A stretch of 64,000 nucleotides of DNA from Acidimangrovimonas sediminis (GTDB lineage: Bacteria; Pseudomonadota; Alphaproteobacteria; Rhodobacterales; Rhodobacteraceae). Shown here one piece after another: positions 20,020 to 28,949 of the stretch. Location: NCBI RefSeq assembly GCF_002871005.1, contig NZ_PHSN01000007.1:124001-188000 (forward strand), read 5' to 3'. The translations under genes were made by a program, and so were the position numbers. How positions within the stretch are numbered: position 1 is the stretch's first letter; every line of letters begins with the position of its first letter. The notes under the pieces were generated by a model. It saw only the letters and a list, made by a program, of their open reading frames with translations, was not told where the DNA came from and made no database searches.

Positions 20020-21648
20020 ATGGACCTGTTCCTGAAATACCTTTCGCAGCCCTATCTCCTGACCGGGATCGTCTACACCATTGTGATCACCTTCGGCGGC
20101 CTTGTCGGCGGCTCTCTGATGGGGATCGTCCTGTCGGCGATGCAGCTGAGCCGGTTCCGGGCGCTGGCGGTGGTGGCGCGGATCTACGCCATCATCTTCC
20201 GCGGCACGCCGTTGATCCTGCAGATGGTCTTTGCCTACAACGCGCTGCCCCTGATCGGCATCAAGCTTTCGGCGCTGGAGGCGGCGGTGCTGGCGCTGAC
20301 CTTCAACGAGGCGCCCTTCATCGCCGAGATCATCCGCGCCAACGTGCTGGGCGTGGATCGCGGCCAGACCAGCGCGGGCCAGGCGCTGGGAATGCGGCCG
20401 GCGGCGATCATGCGCCGGGTGGTGGCACCGCAAGCGTTCCGGATGATGGTGCCCGCGCTTGGCAACGAGGCGGTCAGCGCCCTCAAGAACTCCTCGCTCG
20501 CCTCGGTGATTTCCGTGCAGGAGCTGACGCTGCGCTCGACGCAGCTTGCCTCCTCGACCTTCGATTTCTTCTCGATCTTCTTCGCTTCGGGGCTGATGTA
20601 CATCGTGCTGGCCGGGCTGATCGCGCTGGTGCAGATCCTGATCGAGGTCGCGCTGGACCTCGATCGCCCCGACCCGCGCCAGCGACTGGCCGCCCTGATG
20701 CCGTGGATCCGGCGCGAGCTTGCCCCGGCGCCCACAGCCCCCCTCGCCACCGGAGAGGCCATCGCGACCGAGGCGGAAAGCGCCGAAGCCGAGCCCGAGC
20801 CGGAATCTGACCCCGAGCATCTCCCGCCCCTCGACCGCGCGGCGCGCGAACGCACGCTGGCCTCGGCCAAGGTCGTCCTGCAGATCGACGGGCTGGTGAA
20901 ATCCTACGAGGGGAAGCGCGTTCTCGACGGGCTGGACCTCGAGGTGCGGCAGGGCGAGATCGTGGCGCTTCTCGGCCCGTCTGGGTCGGGCAAGTCGACG
21001 CTGCTGCGATGCATCAACCGGCTTGAGGGCTGGGACAGCGGCCGGATCAAGGTGCTGGGCCGCCATATCGGCCTGTCGGGCAACAACGTGCCGCTGTCTC
21101 CGCGCGAGATCGCCGATGCCCGGGCCGAAGTCGGGATCGGCATGGTGTTCCAGAACTTCAACCTCTTCGGCCATCTCACCGCGCGCGAGAATATCGCGGG
21201 GCCGCTGCGCTGGGTGCAGCATGTCCCGGCGGAACAGGCCGCCCGGCGCGCCGACGACCTGCTGGACCGGGTCGGGCTGTCGCATCGTGCGGATGCCCTG
21301 CCGCGGCACCTGTCGGGCGGGCAACAGCAGCGCGTCGCCATCGCGCGGGCGCTGGCGTCGAACCCGCAGATGCTGCTCCTGGACGAGCCGACCTCGGCGC
21401 TCGATCCCGAGCTGGTGGCCGGGGTCCTCGGCCTGATCCGCCGGCTGGCCGAGGAGGATGGGCTGACCATGCTGATCTCGACCCACCAGATCGGATTTGC
21501 CCGTGACGTGGCCGATCGGGCGATCTTTCTCGACGGCGGGCACATCGTCGAGGACGGCCGCGCCGACAGAATGCTCAGCCACCCCGAGAACCCGCGGACC
21601 GCGCGTTTCCTTCGCGTGCTGTCCGAGGACGCGCCGATCCCGGCCTGA
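20020..21648 (+). CDS. ABC transporter permease fused to ATP-binding subunit
   Basis: A 542-residue fusion. Residues 1-~212 are a HisM-type permease (membrane segments; EAA-like loop near GQALGMRPAAIMRRVVAPQ). Residues ~235-275 form an Ala/Pro/Glu linker. Residues ~285-542 are a polar-amino-acid ABC ATPase: Walker A GPSGSGKST (319-327), signature LSGGQQQRVAIARAL, Walker B LLLDEPTSALD. One protein thus provides both halves of the inner-membrane importer that serves the upstream binding protein. Fusions of this kind are known but uncommon. The ORF is continuous, so this is not a frameshift artefact. Confidence 0.93.
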   Translation: MDLFLKYLSQPYLLTGIVYTIVITFGGLVGGSLMGIVLSAMQLSRFRALAVVARIYAIIFRGTPLILQMVFAYNALPLIGIKLSALEAAVLALTFNEAPFIAEIIRANVLGVDRGQTSAGQALGMRPAAIMRRVVAPQAFRMMVPALGNEAVSALKNSSLASVISVQELTLRSTQLASSTFDFFSIFFASGLMYIVLAGLIALVQILIEVALDLDRPDPRQRLAALMPWIRRELAPAPTAPLATGEAIATEAESAEAEPEPESDPEHLPPLDRAARERTLASAKVVLQIDGLVKSYEGKRVLDGLDLEVRQGEIVALLGPSGSGKSTLLRCINRLEGWDSGRIKVLGRHIGLSGNNVPLSPREIADARAEVGIGMVFQNFNLFGHLTARENIAGPLRWVQHVPAEQAARRADDLLDRVGLSHRADALPRHLSGGQQQRVAIARALASNPQMLLLDEPTSALDPELVAGVLGLIRRLAEEDGLTMLISTHQIGFARDVADRAIFLDGGHIVEDGRADRMLSHPENPRTARFLRVLSEDAPIPA

Positions 21649-21705
21649 CACCGACATCCGGCCCCACGCCGGCCCCCGTTTGCAAGAGCAGGAGAACCCC
21701 TTCCC

Positions 21706-22941
21706 ATGCGCCACTACACGCTTCCGGTCTCGCCGAAGACCGTTCACTGGGGCTATTTCAGCAAGGCGGTCACCCCCGCGCTGACCCTGAAGTCGGGCGA
21801 CCGCGCCACGATCGAGACGCTGACCCACCACGCTAACGACGATTACGAGCGGATGATCCGCGACGATCCGGGCGCCGAGGCGGTGTTTCGCTGGACGCGA
21901 GAGGAAAAGCCGGTCTGGCGCCGCGGCGCGGGTTCGGTCGAGCCACCCTTCACCTACGGGCCGGGCGAGGGGCTGGGGGTGCACCTGATGACCGGCCCGG
22001 TCGCGATCGAGGGGGCGGAGCCGGGCGACGTGCTCGAGGTGCGGGTGCTGGACGTGCGACCGCGGCCCAGTTGCTCGGCCTGCTACGCGGGGCGCTGCTT
22101 CGGGTCGAACGCCTCGGCGAACTGGGGGTTTCACTACCACGACCTGATCGAGGAGCCGAAGCCGCGCGAGGTGGTCACGATCTACGAACTCGACACCAGC
22201 GGGGAGCCGGTGGCGAAACCGGTCTACAACTACGTCTGGACGCCGCAGACCGATCCCGACGGGGTCGTGCACCCGACGATCGACTATCCCGGCGTGCGGG
22301 TCGACCACGCCCTCGTCCAGCACCGCGAGAACATCCTGCCCGGCGTGCGCGTGCCCGCGCGGCTGCATTTCGGCACCATGGGCCTTGCGCCGTCCGAGGC
22401 GGAATTCGTCAGCACCATCCCGCCGAACTACACCGGCGGCAACATCGACGACTGGCGCATCGGCAAGGGCGTGCGGATGTATTACCCGGTCGCCGTCGAG
22501 GGCGCCTTCTTCTCGGTCGGCGATCCCCACGCGGCGCAGGGCGACAGCGAGCTGAACGGCACCGCGATCGAGACCTCGCTGACCGGCGATTTCGAATTCA
22601 TCCTGCACAAGCGCGACGATCTGGAGGGGACGATCCTCGAAGGGCTCGACCACCCGCTTCTGGAAAACGACCGGCAGTGGTCGGTCTACGGCTTCACCTT
22701 CCCGAACTACCTGCAGACGCTGGGGCCGGAAGGGCAGGCCACCGTGGCCGAACACGCCAGCCTCGACCTTGCGATGCGCGATGCGTTCCGCAAGCTGCGC
22801 CGGTTCCTGATGACCACCCGTGGGTTCAGCGAGGACGAGGCGGTTTCGCTTATGTCCGTCGCCGCGGATTTCGGCATCACCCAGGTGGTTGATGCAAATT
22901 GGGGCGTTCACGGCTCGATCCGCAAGGATCTGTTCACGTGA
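21706..22941 (+). CDS. Acetamidase/formamidase family protein
   Basis: A 411-residue FmdA/AmdA-family amidase, expected to release ammonia from a short-chain or small amide. Conserved blocks include HWGYFSKAVTP, the EGAEPGDVLEV segment, TGGNIDDWRIGKG and VGDPHAAQGDSELNGT. Three close cysteines in RPSCSACYAGRCFG are not shared by the paralogue encoded by the next gene. It follows the transporter by 57 bp and precedes the AraC-formamidase fusion by about 95 bp. Substrate is unknown; delivery by the adjacent ABC system is inferred. Confidence 0.9.
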   Translation: MRHYTLPVSPKTVHWGYFSKAVTPALTLKSGDRATIETLTHHANDDYERMIRDDPGAEAVFRWTREEKPVWRRGAGSVEPPFTYGPGEGLGVHLMTGPVAIEGAEPGDVLEVRVLDVRPRPSCSACYAGRCFGSNASANWGFHYHDLIEEPKPREVVTIYELDTSGEPVAKPVYNYVWTPQTDPDGVVHPTIDYPGVRVDHALVQHRENILPGVRVPARLHFGTMGLAPSEAEFVSTIPPNYTGGNIDDWRIGKGVRMYYPVAVEGAFFSVGDPHAAQGDSELNGTAIETSLTGDFEFILHKRDDLEGTILEGLDHPLLENDRQWSVYGFTFPNYLQTLGPEGQATVAEHASLDLAMRDAFRKLRRFLMTTRGFSEDEAVSLMSVAADFGITQVVDANWGVHGSIRKDLFT

Positions 22942-23035
22942 GTGGCGCCCGGATTCTGGCCGCGGGATGAAAGCTTCCCTAGGATCCGGGGCGGGCCGTC
23001 CGAGGCCCGCCATGTTGAGGGCAGGCCAGGTCGGG

Positions 23036-25402
23036 ATGCCGGTCACGCGATTCCAGAGCGAAGCCTACCCGAGCGAGCAGCGCGATCGCGCCTGGCTGGA
23101 TTTTCTCGACGGCATCGGCCTGCAGGAGATCGCGCCGGGGCGCGGCACTGGTCCGGGCACTGGTCCCGGTGCTGGCGCGGGGAAAGGGGCGTCGCAGGCG
23201 GCCGGCTATCGCTCGGGTCTTGCACATGGCGGGGCGCCGGGGCTGATGCTGGCGCGGCTGTCGATCCCGGGCGGGTGCCTCGCGCCGGTCGCGCGGCGGG
23301 GCGGGGCGCCGCTGATCCTGCTGCCGCTTGACGAGACGGTCGAGATCCGCCGTGGCGATGACGGGCTGAGCCTGCGCAGCGGAGAGCTGGGCCTGTTGCC
23401 TGTCGATCCCGGCTGGCACATCCGCCTTCTGCGCGACGGCCGTGCGATCTGCGTGACCCTGCCAGAGGCGCAGCTTTCGGGGCGGCGGTCGCCCAACACC
23501 GGGTTGGCGGCCCCGCGGGCGTTCCAGCGCGAGGGCATGGCCGCGGTCTTCGCCGCCGCCGTCGAGACCGCCGCGGCCGAGATCGAGCGTCTTCAGCACG
23601 GCGACTGGGCGACGCTGGCCCAACAGCTGAGCGACCTGTTCTTCGGTCTGCCCGCGCAGGCTGCGCCCGACGGCAACCGTGGCCCCGGGGCCGGGCTGAT
23701 CGGCCGGGTGTCGCAGCGGATCGAGGCGCACCTCACCGACAGCGAGCTGAGCGCCGAGGCGGTGAGCCGGATGGAGGGGATCTCGGAGCGTTATCTTCAG
23801 CGGCTGTTTCGCGAGACCGGAGAGACCTTCACCCAATACCTGCGCGAGCGCCGGTTGCAGCGGGCCCGCACCATGCTGTCGGTGCCGGGCGAGACCGAGG
23901 TGCCGGTTGCCAACATCGCCTACAACTGCGGCTTCGGCGATGCCGCGAACTTCAGCCGGCTCTTCAAGCAGCGCTTCGGCCAGCCGCCGGGCGCCTACCG
24001 CGCCAGCATCGGCGAGGCCCGGCGCGAGGATGAGGGCGGGGTCGAGAACCGTGGCTGGCCGATGGACGCGCTGACCCGGTTCCAGCCGCGTCTTGCCTGG
24101 TCGGACGGGGTGCGGCGGACGGTGTCGGACGAGGTGTCGAACACCCCGGGGCCGCCGGGGCAGGTGCATCACCTCAAGGTCGATGCGTCGACGGTGCACT
24201 GGGGCTACTTCAGCCGCGCGCTGGCGCCGGTACTGTCGGTGCGGCCGGGCGATCAGGTCATCATCGAGACCCTGACGCAGCACGCCACCGACGCGCCGGA
24301 GCTGATGATCGCGGGCGATCCGGCGGCCGAGGAGATCTTTTACTGGGACGGCAGGCGCAAGGGCATCGACCGTCGCGGCGCGGGGCCGCAGGATGCCTCG
24401 GTCTTCGGCCGCGGCGCGGGCGAGGGGTTCGGCGTGCACATCTGCACCGGCCCGATCCACATCGAGGGGGCAGAGCCCGGCGACGTGGTCGAGGTGCATA
24501 TCGACGAGCTGGCGCCCCGGCCCAGCCGGGCCCCGGGCCATGAGGGGCGGATCTTCGGCAGCCACGTCTCGGCCTGGTGGGGCTATCAGTATTCCGACCT
24601 GCTGACCGCGCCCAACCCGCGCGAGACCGTCTCCATCTTCGAGATCCTCCCCGACGCCGGCGAGGCGGGGCAGGCCGAGCTTCTGTATTCCTACCGCTGG
24701 GCCGAACAGACCGATCCCTTCGGCGTGACCCATGCGACCTACGATTACCCGGGTATCCCGGTGCGGCCCGGCGCGGTGGCGATAGACCCCGCACCCGAGC
24801 GCCCGCTGCGGGTGCCGCTGCGCCCGCATTTCGGCGTCATCGGCCTTGCCCCGCGCGAAGAGAACCTGATCGATTCCATCCCGCCGGCCTATTTCGGCGG
24901 CAATATCGACAACTGGCGGCTGGGGCGGGGGGCCTCGGTCTATCTGCCGGTCTCGGTCAGTGGCGCCCTTCTGTCCATCGGCGATCCCCATGCGGCGCAG
25001 GGCGACGGCGAACTGGCGGGCACGGCGATCGAATGCTCGATGACCGGGCGGATCACGATCCGGCTGCACAAGCGCGGCGCGCCGATCGCCAATGTCAGCT
25101 ACCCGCTGATCGAGACGCCGGAGGCCTGGGTGCTGACCGGGTTCAGCCACCCCGACTACCTGTCGGAATTCGGCAAGAAGGGGTTGAGCGAGGTCTACGC
25201 CAAATCCTCGCTCGACCTGGCGATGCGCGATGCCTTCCGCAAGGCGCGGCGCTTTCTGATGGTTCGCGGCGGGTTGAGCGAGGATCACGCCATCGCCCAG
25301 ATCTCGGCCGCCGTCGATTTCGGCGTGACCCAGGTGGTCGACGGCAACCTGGGCATTCACGCGATCATTCCCAAATCACTGCTGCCAGACATCAAGGAGT
25401 AG
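23036..25402 (+). CDS. AraC-type regulator fused to acetamidase/formamidase domain
   Basis: A continuous 788-residue frame joining two families. Residues ~1-210 are a sensor-like region, ~220-325 an AraC/XylS double helix-turn-helix (EGISERYLQRLFRETG and IAYNCGFGDAANFSRLFKQR), and ~377-788 a full FmdA-type domain (STVHWGYFSRALAP, GGNIDNWRLGRG, IGDPHAAQGDGELAGT). The latter is a paralogue of the enzyme encoded just upstream. The ATG at 23036 was chosen over 22967 because it gives an AraC-like N-terminus; the choice is uncertain. Residues 36-50 are a G-T/P repeat. The amidase half may be a ligand sensor or an active enzyme. Confidence 0.9.
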   Translation: MPVTRFQSEAYPSEQRDRAWLDFLDGIGLQEIAPGRGTGPGTGPGAGAGKGASQAAGYRSGLAHGGAPGLMLARLSIPGGCLAPVARRGGAPLILLPLDETVEIRRGDDGLSLRSGELGLLPVDPGWHIRLLRDGRAICVTLPEAQLSGRRSPNTGLAAPRAFQREGMAAVFAAAVETAAAEIERLQHGDWATLAQQLSDLFFGLPAQAAPDGNRGPGAGLIGRVSQRIEAHLTDSELSAEAVSRMEGISERYLQRLFRETGETFTQYLRERRLQRARTMLSVPGETEVPVANIAYNCGFGDAANFSRLFKQRFGQPPGAYRASIGEARREDEGGVENRGWPMDALTRFQPRLAWSDGVRRTVSDEVSNTPGPPGQVHHLKVDASTVHWGYFSRALAPVLSVRPGDQVIIETLTQHATDAPELMIAGDPAAEEIFYWDGRRKGIDRRGAGPQDASVFGRGAGEGFGVHICTGPIHIEGAEPGDVVEVHIDELAPRPSRAPGHEGRIFGSHVSAWWGYQYSDLLTAPNPRETVSIFEILPDAGEAGQAELLYSYRWAEQTDPFGVTHATYDYPGIPVRPGAVAIDPAPERPLRVPLRPHFGVIGLAPREENLIDSIPPAYFGGNIDNWRLGRGASVYLPVSVSGALLSIGDPHAAQGDGELAGTAIECSMTGRITIRLHKRGAPIANVSYPLIETPEAWVLTGFSHPDYLSEFGKKGLSEVYAKSSLDLAMRDAFRKARRFLMVRGGLSEDHAIAQISAAVDFGVTQVVDGNLGIHAIIPKSLLPDIKE

Positions 25403-25406
25403 AGCC

Positions 25407-25787
25407 ATGCAGTATCACATGGTCACCGGCGGGCCGAAGCCCGTCGCACCGTTCAGCCATGCCGTGGAACAGGACGGGCTGATCTGCATCACCGGCCAGA
25501 TGCCCGACACGGCAGACGCGCCCGGTATTCTGCCCGAAGGGATCGAGGCGCAGACGCGCAACGTGATGGCGAACCTCGAGACGGTGCTTGCGGGTATCGG
25601 CCTCGGCTGGACGAACGTGATGATGGCGCGGGTCTACCTGACCGAGTTCCAGCGCGACTATGCGGCGATGAACGCGCTCTACGCCAGCTACTTCCCTGCC
25701 GACCGGCGCCCTGCGAGGACCTGCGTGGGCGTCACCGGCCTTGCCTATGACGCGCTGATCGAGATCGACCTGATCGCCCGGAGATGA
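25407..25787 (+). CDS. RidA/YjgF/YER057c family protein
   Basis: A 126-residue member of the Rid family of trimeric imine/enamine deaminases. The C-terminal RPARTCVGVTGLAYDALIEID carries the Arg and Glu positions used in RidA-type catalysis. It starts 4 bp after the AraC-formamidase stop, so it is surely co-transcribed. In catabolic operons such proteins often hydrolyse reactive enamine or imine products; that role is inferred here. Confidence 0.92.
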   Translation: MQYHMVTGGPKPVAPFSHAVEQDGLICITGQMPDTADAPGILPEGIEAQTRNVMANLETVLAGIGLGWTNVMMARVYLTEFQRDYAAMNALYASYFPADRRPARTCVGVTGLAYDALIEIDLIARR

Positions 25788-25848
25788 CACCGGTCAGGGC
25801 GCGGCCCCTGCAGGGACCGCGCCTCGGCGGGCATCGCGCCTGTAGGCG

Positions 25849-27237
25849 TCAGCTCGGCTCGCCGATCCCGCTGTCCAGCCGCGATTGCGCCGAATCCCTG
25901 ACGCCGAGGAAGGCGATCAGCAGGCCGCAGGCCACCAGCAGGAGCGCAAGCAGCCCGAAGGCCCCGCGCGCGCCCCAGAGCGTCAGGCTGGTCAGCACGA
26001 TGTAGGGTGCGGCGATCCCGCCGATATGGCCGATGCCGTCGGCAAACCCCATCGCGGTGGCGCGCAGCCGGGTCGGGAAGATCTCCGAGGTGTAGATGTA
26101 GCCCACGCCCGAGTTGATCAGCAGTACCAGTGCCACGAGGAAGGCCCCGATCACCGCCGTGGTCGCGCCGGTGTTGAACGCAAGGGTGGCAAGCCCCGCC
26201 GCGAAGATCACGCTGGAGATCCCCAGCAGATAGCGCCGCTGCATCCGGTCGACGAGGAGAAGCGGCAGCGCCGCTCCGATCGGAAAGGCCAGATCCCCCA
26301 GCGCGGTATAGAGAAGGCCCTGCGGCTTCGCGACCGACAGCTTGTCGAGAAGCACCGTCTCGAAGCCGAGAAATCCATAGATCGCGATGTAGAGGAGCAC
26401 CCAGTAGAGCGTGACCACCACCACCCGGCCGAGCCAGGGATGACGCAGCAGGTCGATCAGGCGGATATGCGCGGCCTCGCTCACCCCGTGCAGGTCGGCC
26501 GTGACTTCTGGTTCCGGCAGGGTGGCGCCTTCGGCGGTCAGGCGCGTCTCCATCCGGGTCACCAGCGCGTCGGCGGCGGCTTCGCGGCCACGCGCGGCCA
26601 GCCAGCGGGGCGATTCCGGCATCCAGGCGATCAGGATCATCGGAATCACCGACAGCACGCCCAGCCCCAGCACCAGCCGCCAGCCGTCCGGCCCGAGCGA
26701 CAGGAGGCCCATCGCGACGAAGGGGGCGACCGCATCGCCGACCCCCGCCGCGATGATGTTGCGCTGGATGTTGCGGGCGCGGTGTCGGGCGGGCGAGAAT
26801 TCGTTGATCATGGTGGCGCTCAGCGCGATCTGGGCGCCGATCCCCATGCCCGTCAGGAAGCGGAACAGCGACAGCGACGACAGGTCCCAGGCCAGGCCGC
26901 ACAACACCGAGGACACCGCCAGCAGCGCCATGGTCGCGGCCATCAGGGGGCGGCGTCCGTAATGGTCGGCGAGGCGGCCGAAGATCATTGCGCCAACGAT
27001 GTAGCCGAACAGGCTTGTGGTCAGCGGCAGCGCCTGCTGGCTTCCCGTCAGGTGAAAGGCGCGGGTCACGTCCGGCAGCACGGCGCCGATCGCAATGATG
27101 TCGTAGAAGGCAAAGAAATACGCGGTCACGAAGACCCATTTCGCCCCGGCCGCAATGCCCCAGCGCGGCAACCTGTCGATCCGCGCATTGATCCTTGCCA
27201 CAGCGGCGTCCGACGGCGCCTCCGCTCTCTCGCTCAT
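25849..27237 (-). CDS. MFS transporter, sugar/aromatic-acid porter type
   Basis: A 462-residue twelve-helix major facilitator. The cytoplasmic loop GRLADHYGRRPLM is the MFS signature, repeated in the second half as DRMQRRYLLG. A long central loop (~residues 195-245) follows helix 6. GGAGGAGACAGG precedes the ATG at 27237. It is convergent with the amidase operon and divergent from the amidohydrolase at 27768, suggesting a linked substrate. The exact substrate cannot be read. Confidence 0.88.
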   Translation of the reverse strand: MSERAEAPSDAAVARINARIDRLPRWGIAAGAKWVFVTAYFFAFYDIIAIGAVLPDVTRAFHLTGSQQALPLTTSLFGYIVGAMIFGRLADHYGRRPLMAATMALLAVSSVLCGLAWDLSSLSLFRFLTGMGIGAQIALSATMINEFSPARHRARNIQRNIIAAGVGDAVAPFVAMGLLSLGPDGWRLVLGLGVLSVIPMILIAWMPESPRWLAARGREAAADALVTRMETRLTAEGATLPEPEVTADLHGVSEAAHIRLIDLLRHPWLGRVVVVTLYWVLLYIAIYGFLGFETVLLDKLSVAKPQGLLYTALGDLAFPIGAALPLLLVDRMQRRYLLGISSVIFAAGLATLAFNTGATTAVIGAFLVALVLLINSGVGYIYTSEIFPTRLRATAMGFADGIGHIGGIAAPYIVLTSLTLWGARGAFGLLALLLVACGLLIAFLGVRDSAQSRLDSGIGEPS

Positions 27238-27767
27238 CCTGTCTCCTCCCTTTGCGCCGGCTGGGCCGGCTGGATCGCGACGGCGACCGCGGGCCGCCGG
27301 ACAGATGGGGGAAGGGGAATGCGCCGAGCGTTCCGCCGCGGTTCCGCGCCGCACCGTGCGTGCCGCGCCCCGATCGGGGCACGGCCTCCTTTCGCCACGG
27401 ATGCCGGCATGGAAGCTCAGGCCGCAGAACCACAGGTGGCGGCCCACCAACTTTCGCGGGCCGCGCTCCTCCTCATCCCCCTCATCTGGGGGTAGAACTT
27501 GGCGCGTCGGCAGGGGGGCGGCCAATACTATTTGCGGATGCCACCATTCGCGCAATGCTATGGCCGGGAAGATGGCCTGTCCGGGCGGGAAAGCGGTACC
27601 CTTTCCCCGCCGGATGGTGGATCGTGGGGCGGCGGTCCGGCCGCTGCCCTGTGCCGGTGTTCGCTGCCGGGCCTCAGCGCCGGGGTTCAGCGCCGGACTT
27701 CGGGGCCGGGCCTCGGGTCTGGCGGCCCTCCGCGCGACCTGCTCAACCCTAAGCTCCGGAAGGATCC
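27238..27767. other. Divergent intergenic region (530 bp)
   Basis: No gene is supported here. It separates the MFS gene from the deaminase-like gene and should hold both promoters. The only notable element is an imperfect inverted repeat around TTGCGGATG-CCAC-CATTCGCGCAA at 27532-27555, locally richer in A/T than its surroundings, a possible operator. Confidence 0.35.
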
Positions 27768-28949
27768 ATGACCACACTGACCCTCAAGAACGTCCGGCCC
27801 ATGGCCGCGCCCGCGACCGACCTGTACATCGTGGACGGCCGTTTCGCCGCCGCCCCCACCACGGGGGCCGAGGTGATCGACTGCGGCGGGCGGATCCTGA
27901 TCCCCGGGCTGGTCGAGGCGCACACCCATCTCGACAAATCCCTGCTGGGAATGCCGTGGTACCGCAACGAGGTGGGCCCCAGCCTGCAGGACAAGATCGA
28001 CAACGAGCGCCAGGTGAAGCGTGCCCTGGCCCTCGATCCCCAGGTGCAGAGCGAACGCCATGCGATCCTCGCCATCTCGTATGGCTGCACCCATATCCGC
28101 AGCCATGTCGACATCGACACCGAGCAGGGGCTGGCCGCGGTCGAGGGCGTGATGGCCACGCGCGAGAAACTGGCCGGGTTGATCGACATCGAGATCGTGG
28201 CCTTCCCGCAATCCGGCATGATGCCCCGCCCGGGAACCGCCGAGCTGATGGATGCGGCGCTGGCGATGGGGGCCGATCTTGTTGGTGGGCTCGATCCCTG
28301 CGGGCTGGAGCACGACCCCAAGGGCCATCTCGACACCGTCTTCGCGCTGGCCGAGAAGCACGGCAAGCCGATCGACATCCACCTGCACGAGCGTGACTCT
28401 CTGGGCTGGTTCTCGATGCAGGAGATCATCGACCGCACGGTCGCGCAGGGCATGCAGGGGCTGGTGTCGATCAGCCACGCCTTCTGCCTTGGGGCGCCCG
28501 ATCGCGCCGCCGTCGCCGCGCTGCACGAGAAGCTGGCCGAGGCGCGCATTCACATCCTGACCACCGCGCCCGCCTCGGCCCCGGTGCCGGCGGTGAAGGA
28601 GCTGAAGGCCGCGGGTATCCTGACCGGTGCGGGCTGTGACGGGATCCGCGACACCTGGGGTCCCTACGGCAATTCCGACATGCTGGAGCGTGCGATGCTG
28701 GTGGGTCTGCGCAACAACCTGCGCCGCGACGACGAGCTTGAACTCGCGCTGGAGATCTGCACCCGGGGCGGGGCCGCGATCCTTGGGGTGAAGGGCTACG
28801 GGCTGAAGGTCGGCTGCACCGCCGATTGCGTGCTGGTCGAGGGCGAGACGCTGGCCGAGGCGGTCGTGACCCGCGCCCCGCGCAAGCTGGTGCTCAAGGG
28901 GGGGCGGGTCACCGCGCGCGACGGCGCCTGCGTGGTCGCCGCCCCGTGA
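27768..28949 (+). CDS. Amidohydrolase, cytosine deaminase-like
   Basis: A 393-residue metal-dependent hydrolase of the cytosine deaminase/N-isopropylammelide branch. Metal ligands are visible: HTH in VEAHTHLDKS, His in IDIHLHERDS, His in SISHAF and the catalytic Asp in GCDGIRDTW. Such enzymes remove amino groups from pyrimidines, triazines or similar heterocycles. It lies in the amide-scavenging region, across a divergent promoter from an MFS transporter. Its 3' end overlaps the convergent MFS gene by 41 bp. Confidence 0.88.
   Translation: MTTLTLKNVRPMAAPATDLYIVDGRFAAAPTTGAEVIDCGGRILIPGLVEAHTHLDKSLLGMPWYRNEVGPSLQDKIDNERQVKRALALDPQVQSERHAILAISYGCTHIRSHVDIDTEQGLAAVEGVMATREKLAGLIDIEIVAFPQSGMMPRPGTAELMDAALAMGADLVGGLDPCGLEHDPKGHLDTVFALAEKHGKPIDIHLHERDSLGWFSMQEIIDRTVAQGMQGLVSISHAFCLGAPDRAAVAALHEKLAEARIHILTTAPASAPVPAVKELKAAGILTGAGCDGIRDTWGPYGNSDMLERAMLVGLRNNLRRDDELELALEICTRGGAAILGVKGYGLKVGCTADCVLVEGETLAEAVVTRAPRKLVLKGGRVTARDGACVVAAP

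Noticed and set aside
19867-23046. 1059-codon minus-strand open frame opposite the ABC and formamidase genes
   Set aside because: Antisense shadow; no motif, and the plus-strand products have complete family signatures.
22979-25360. 793-codon minus-strand frame opposite the AraC-formamidase fusion
   Set aside because: Same shadow effect; the fusion ORF carries both recognisable domains.
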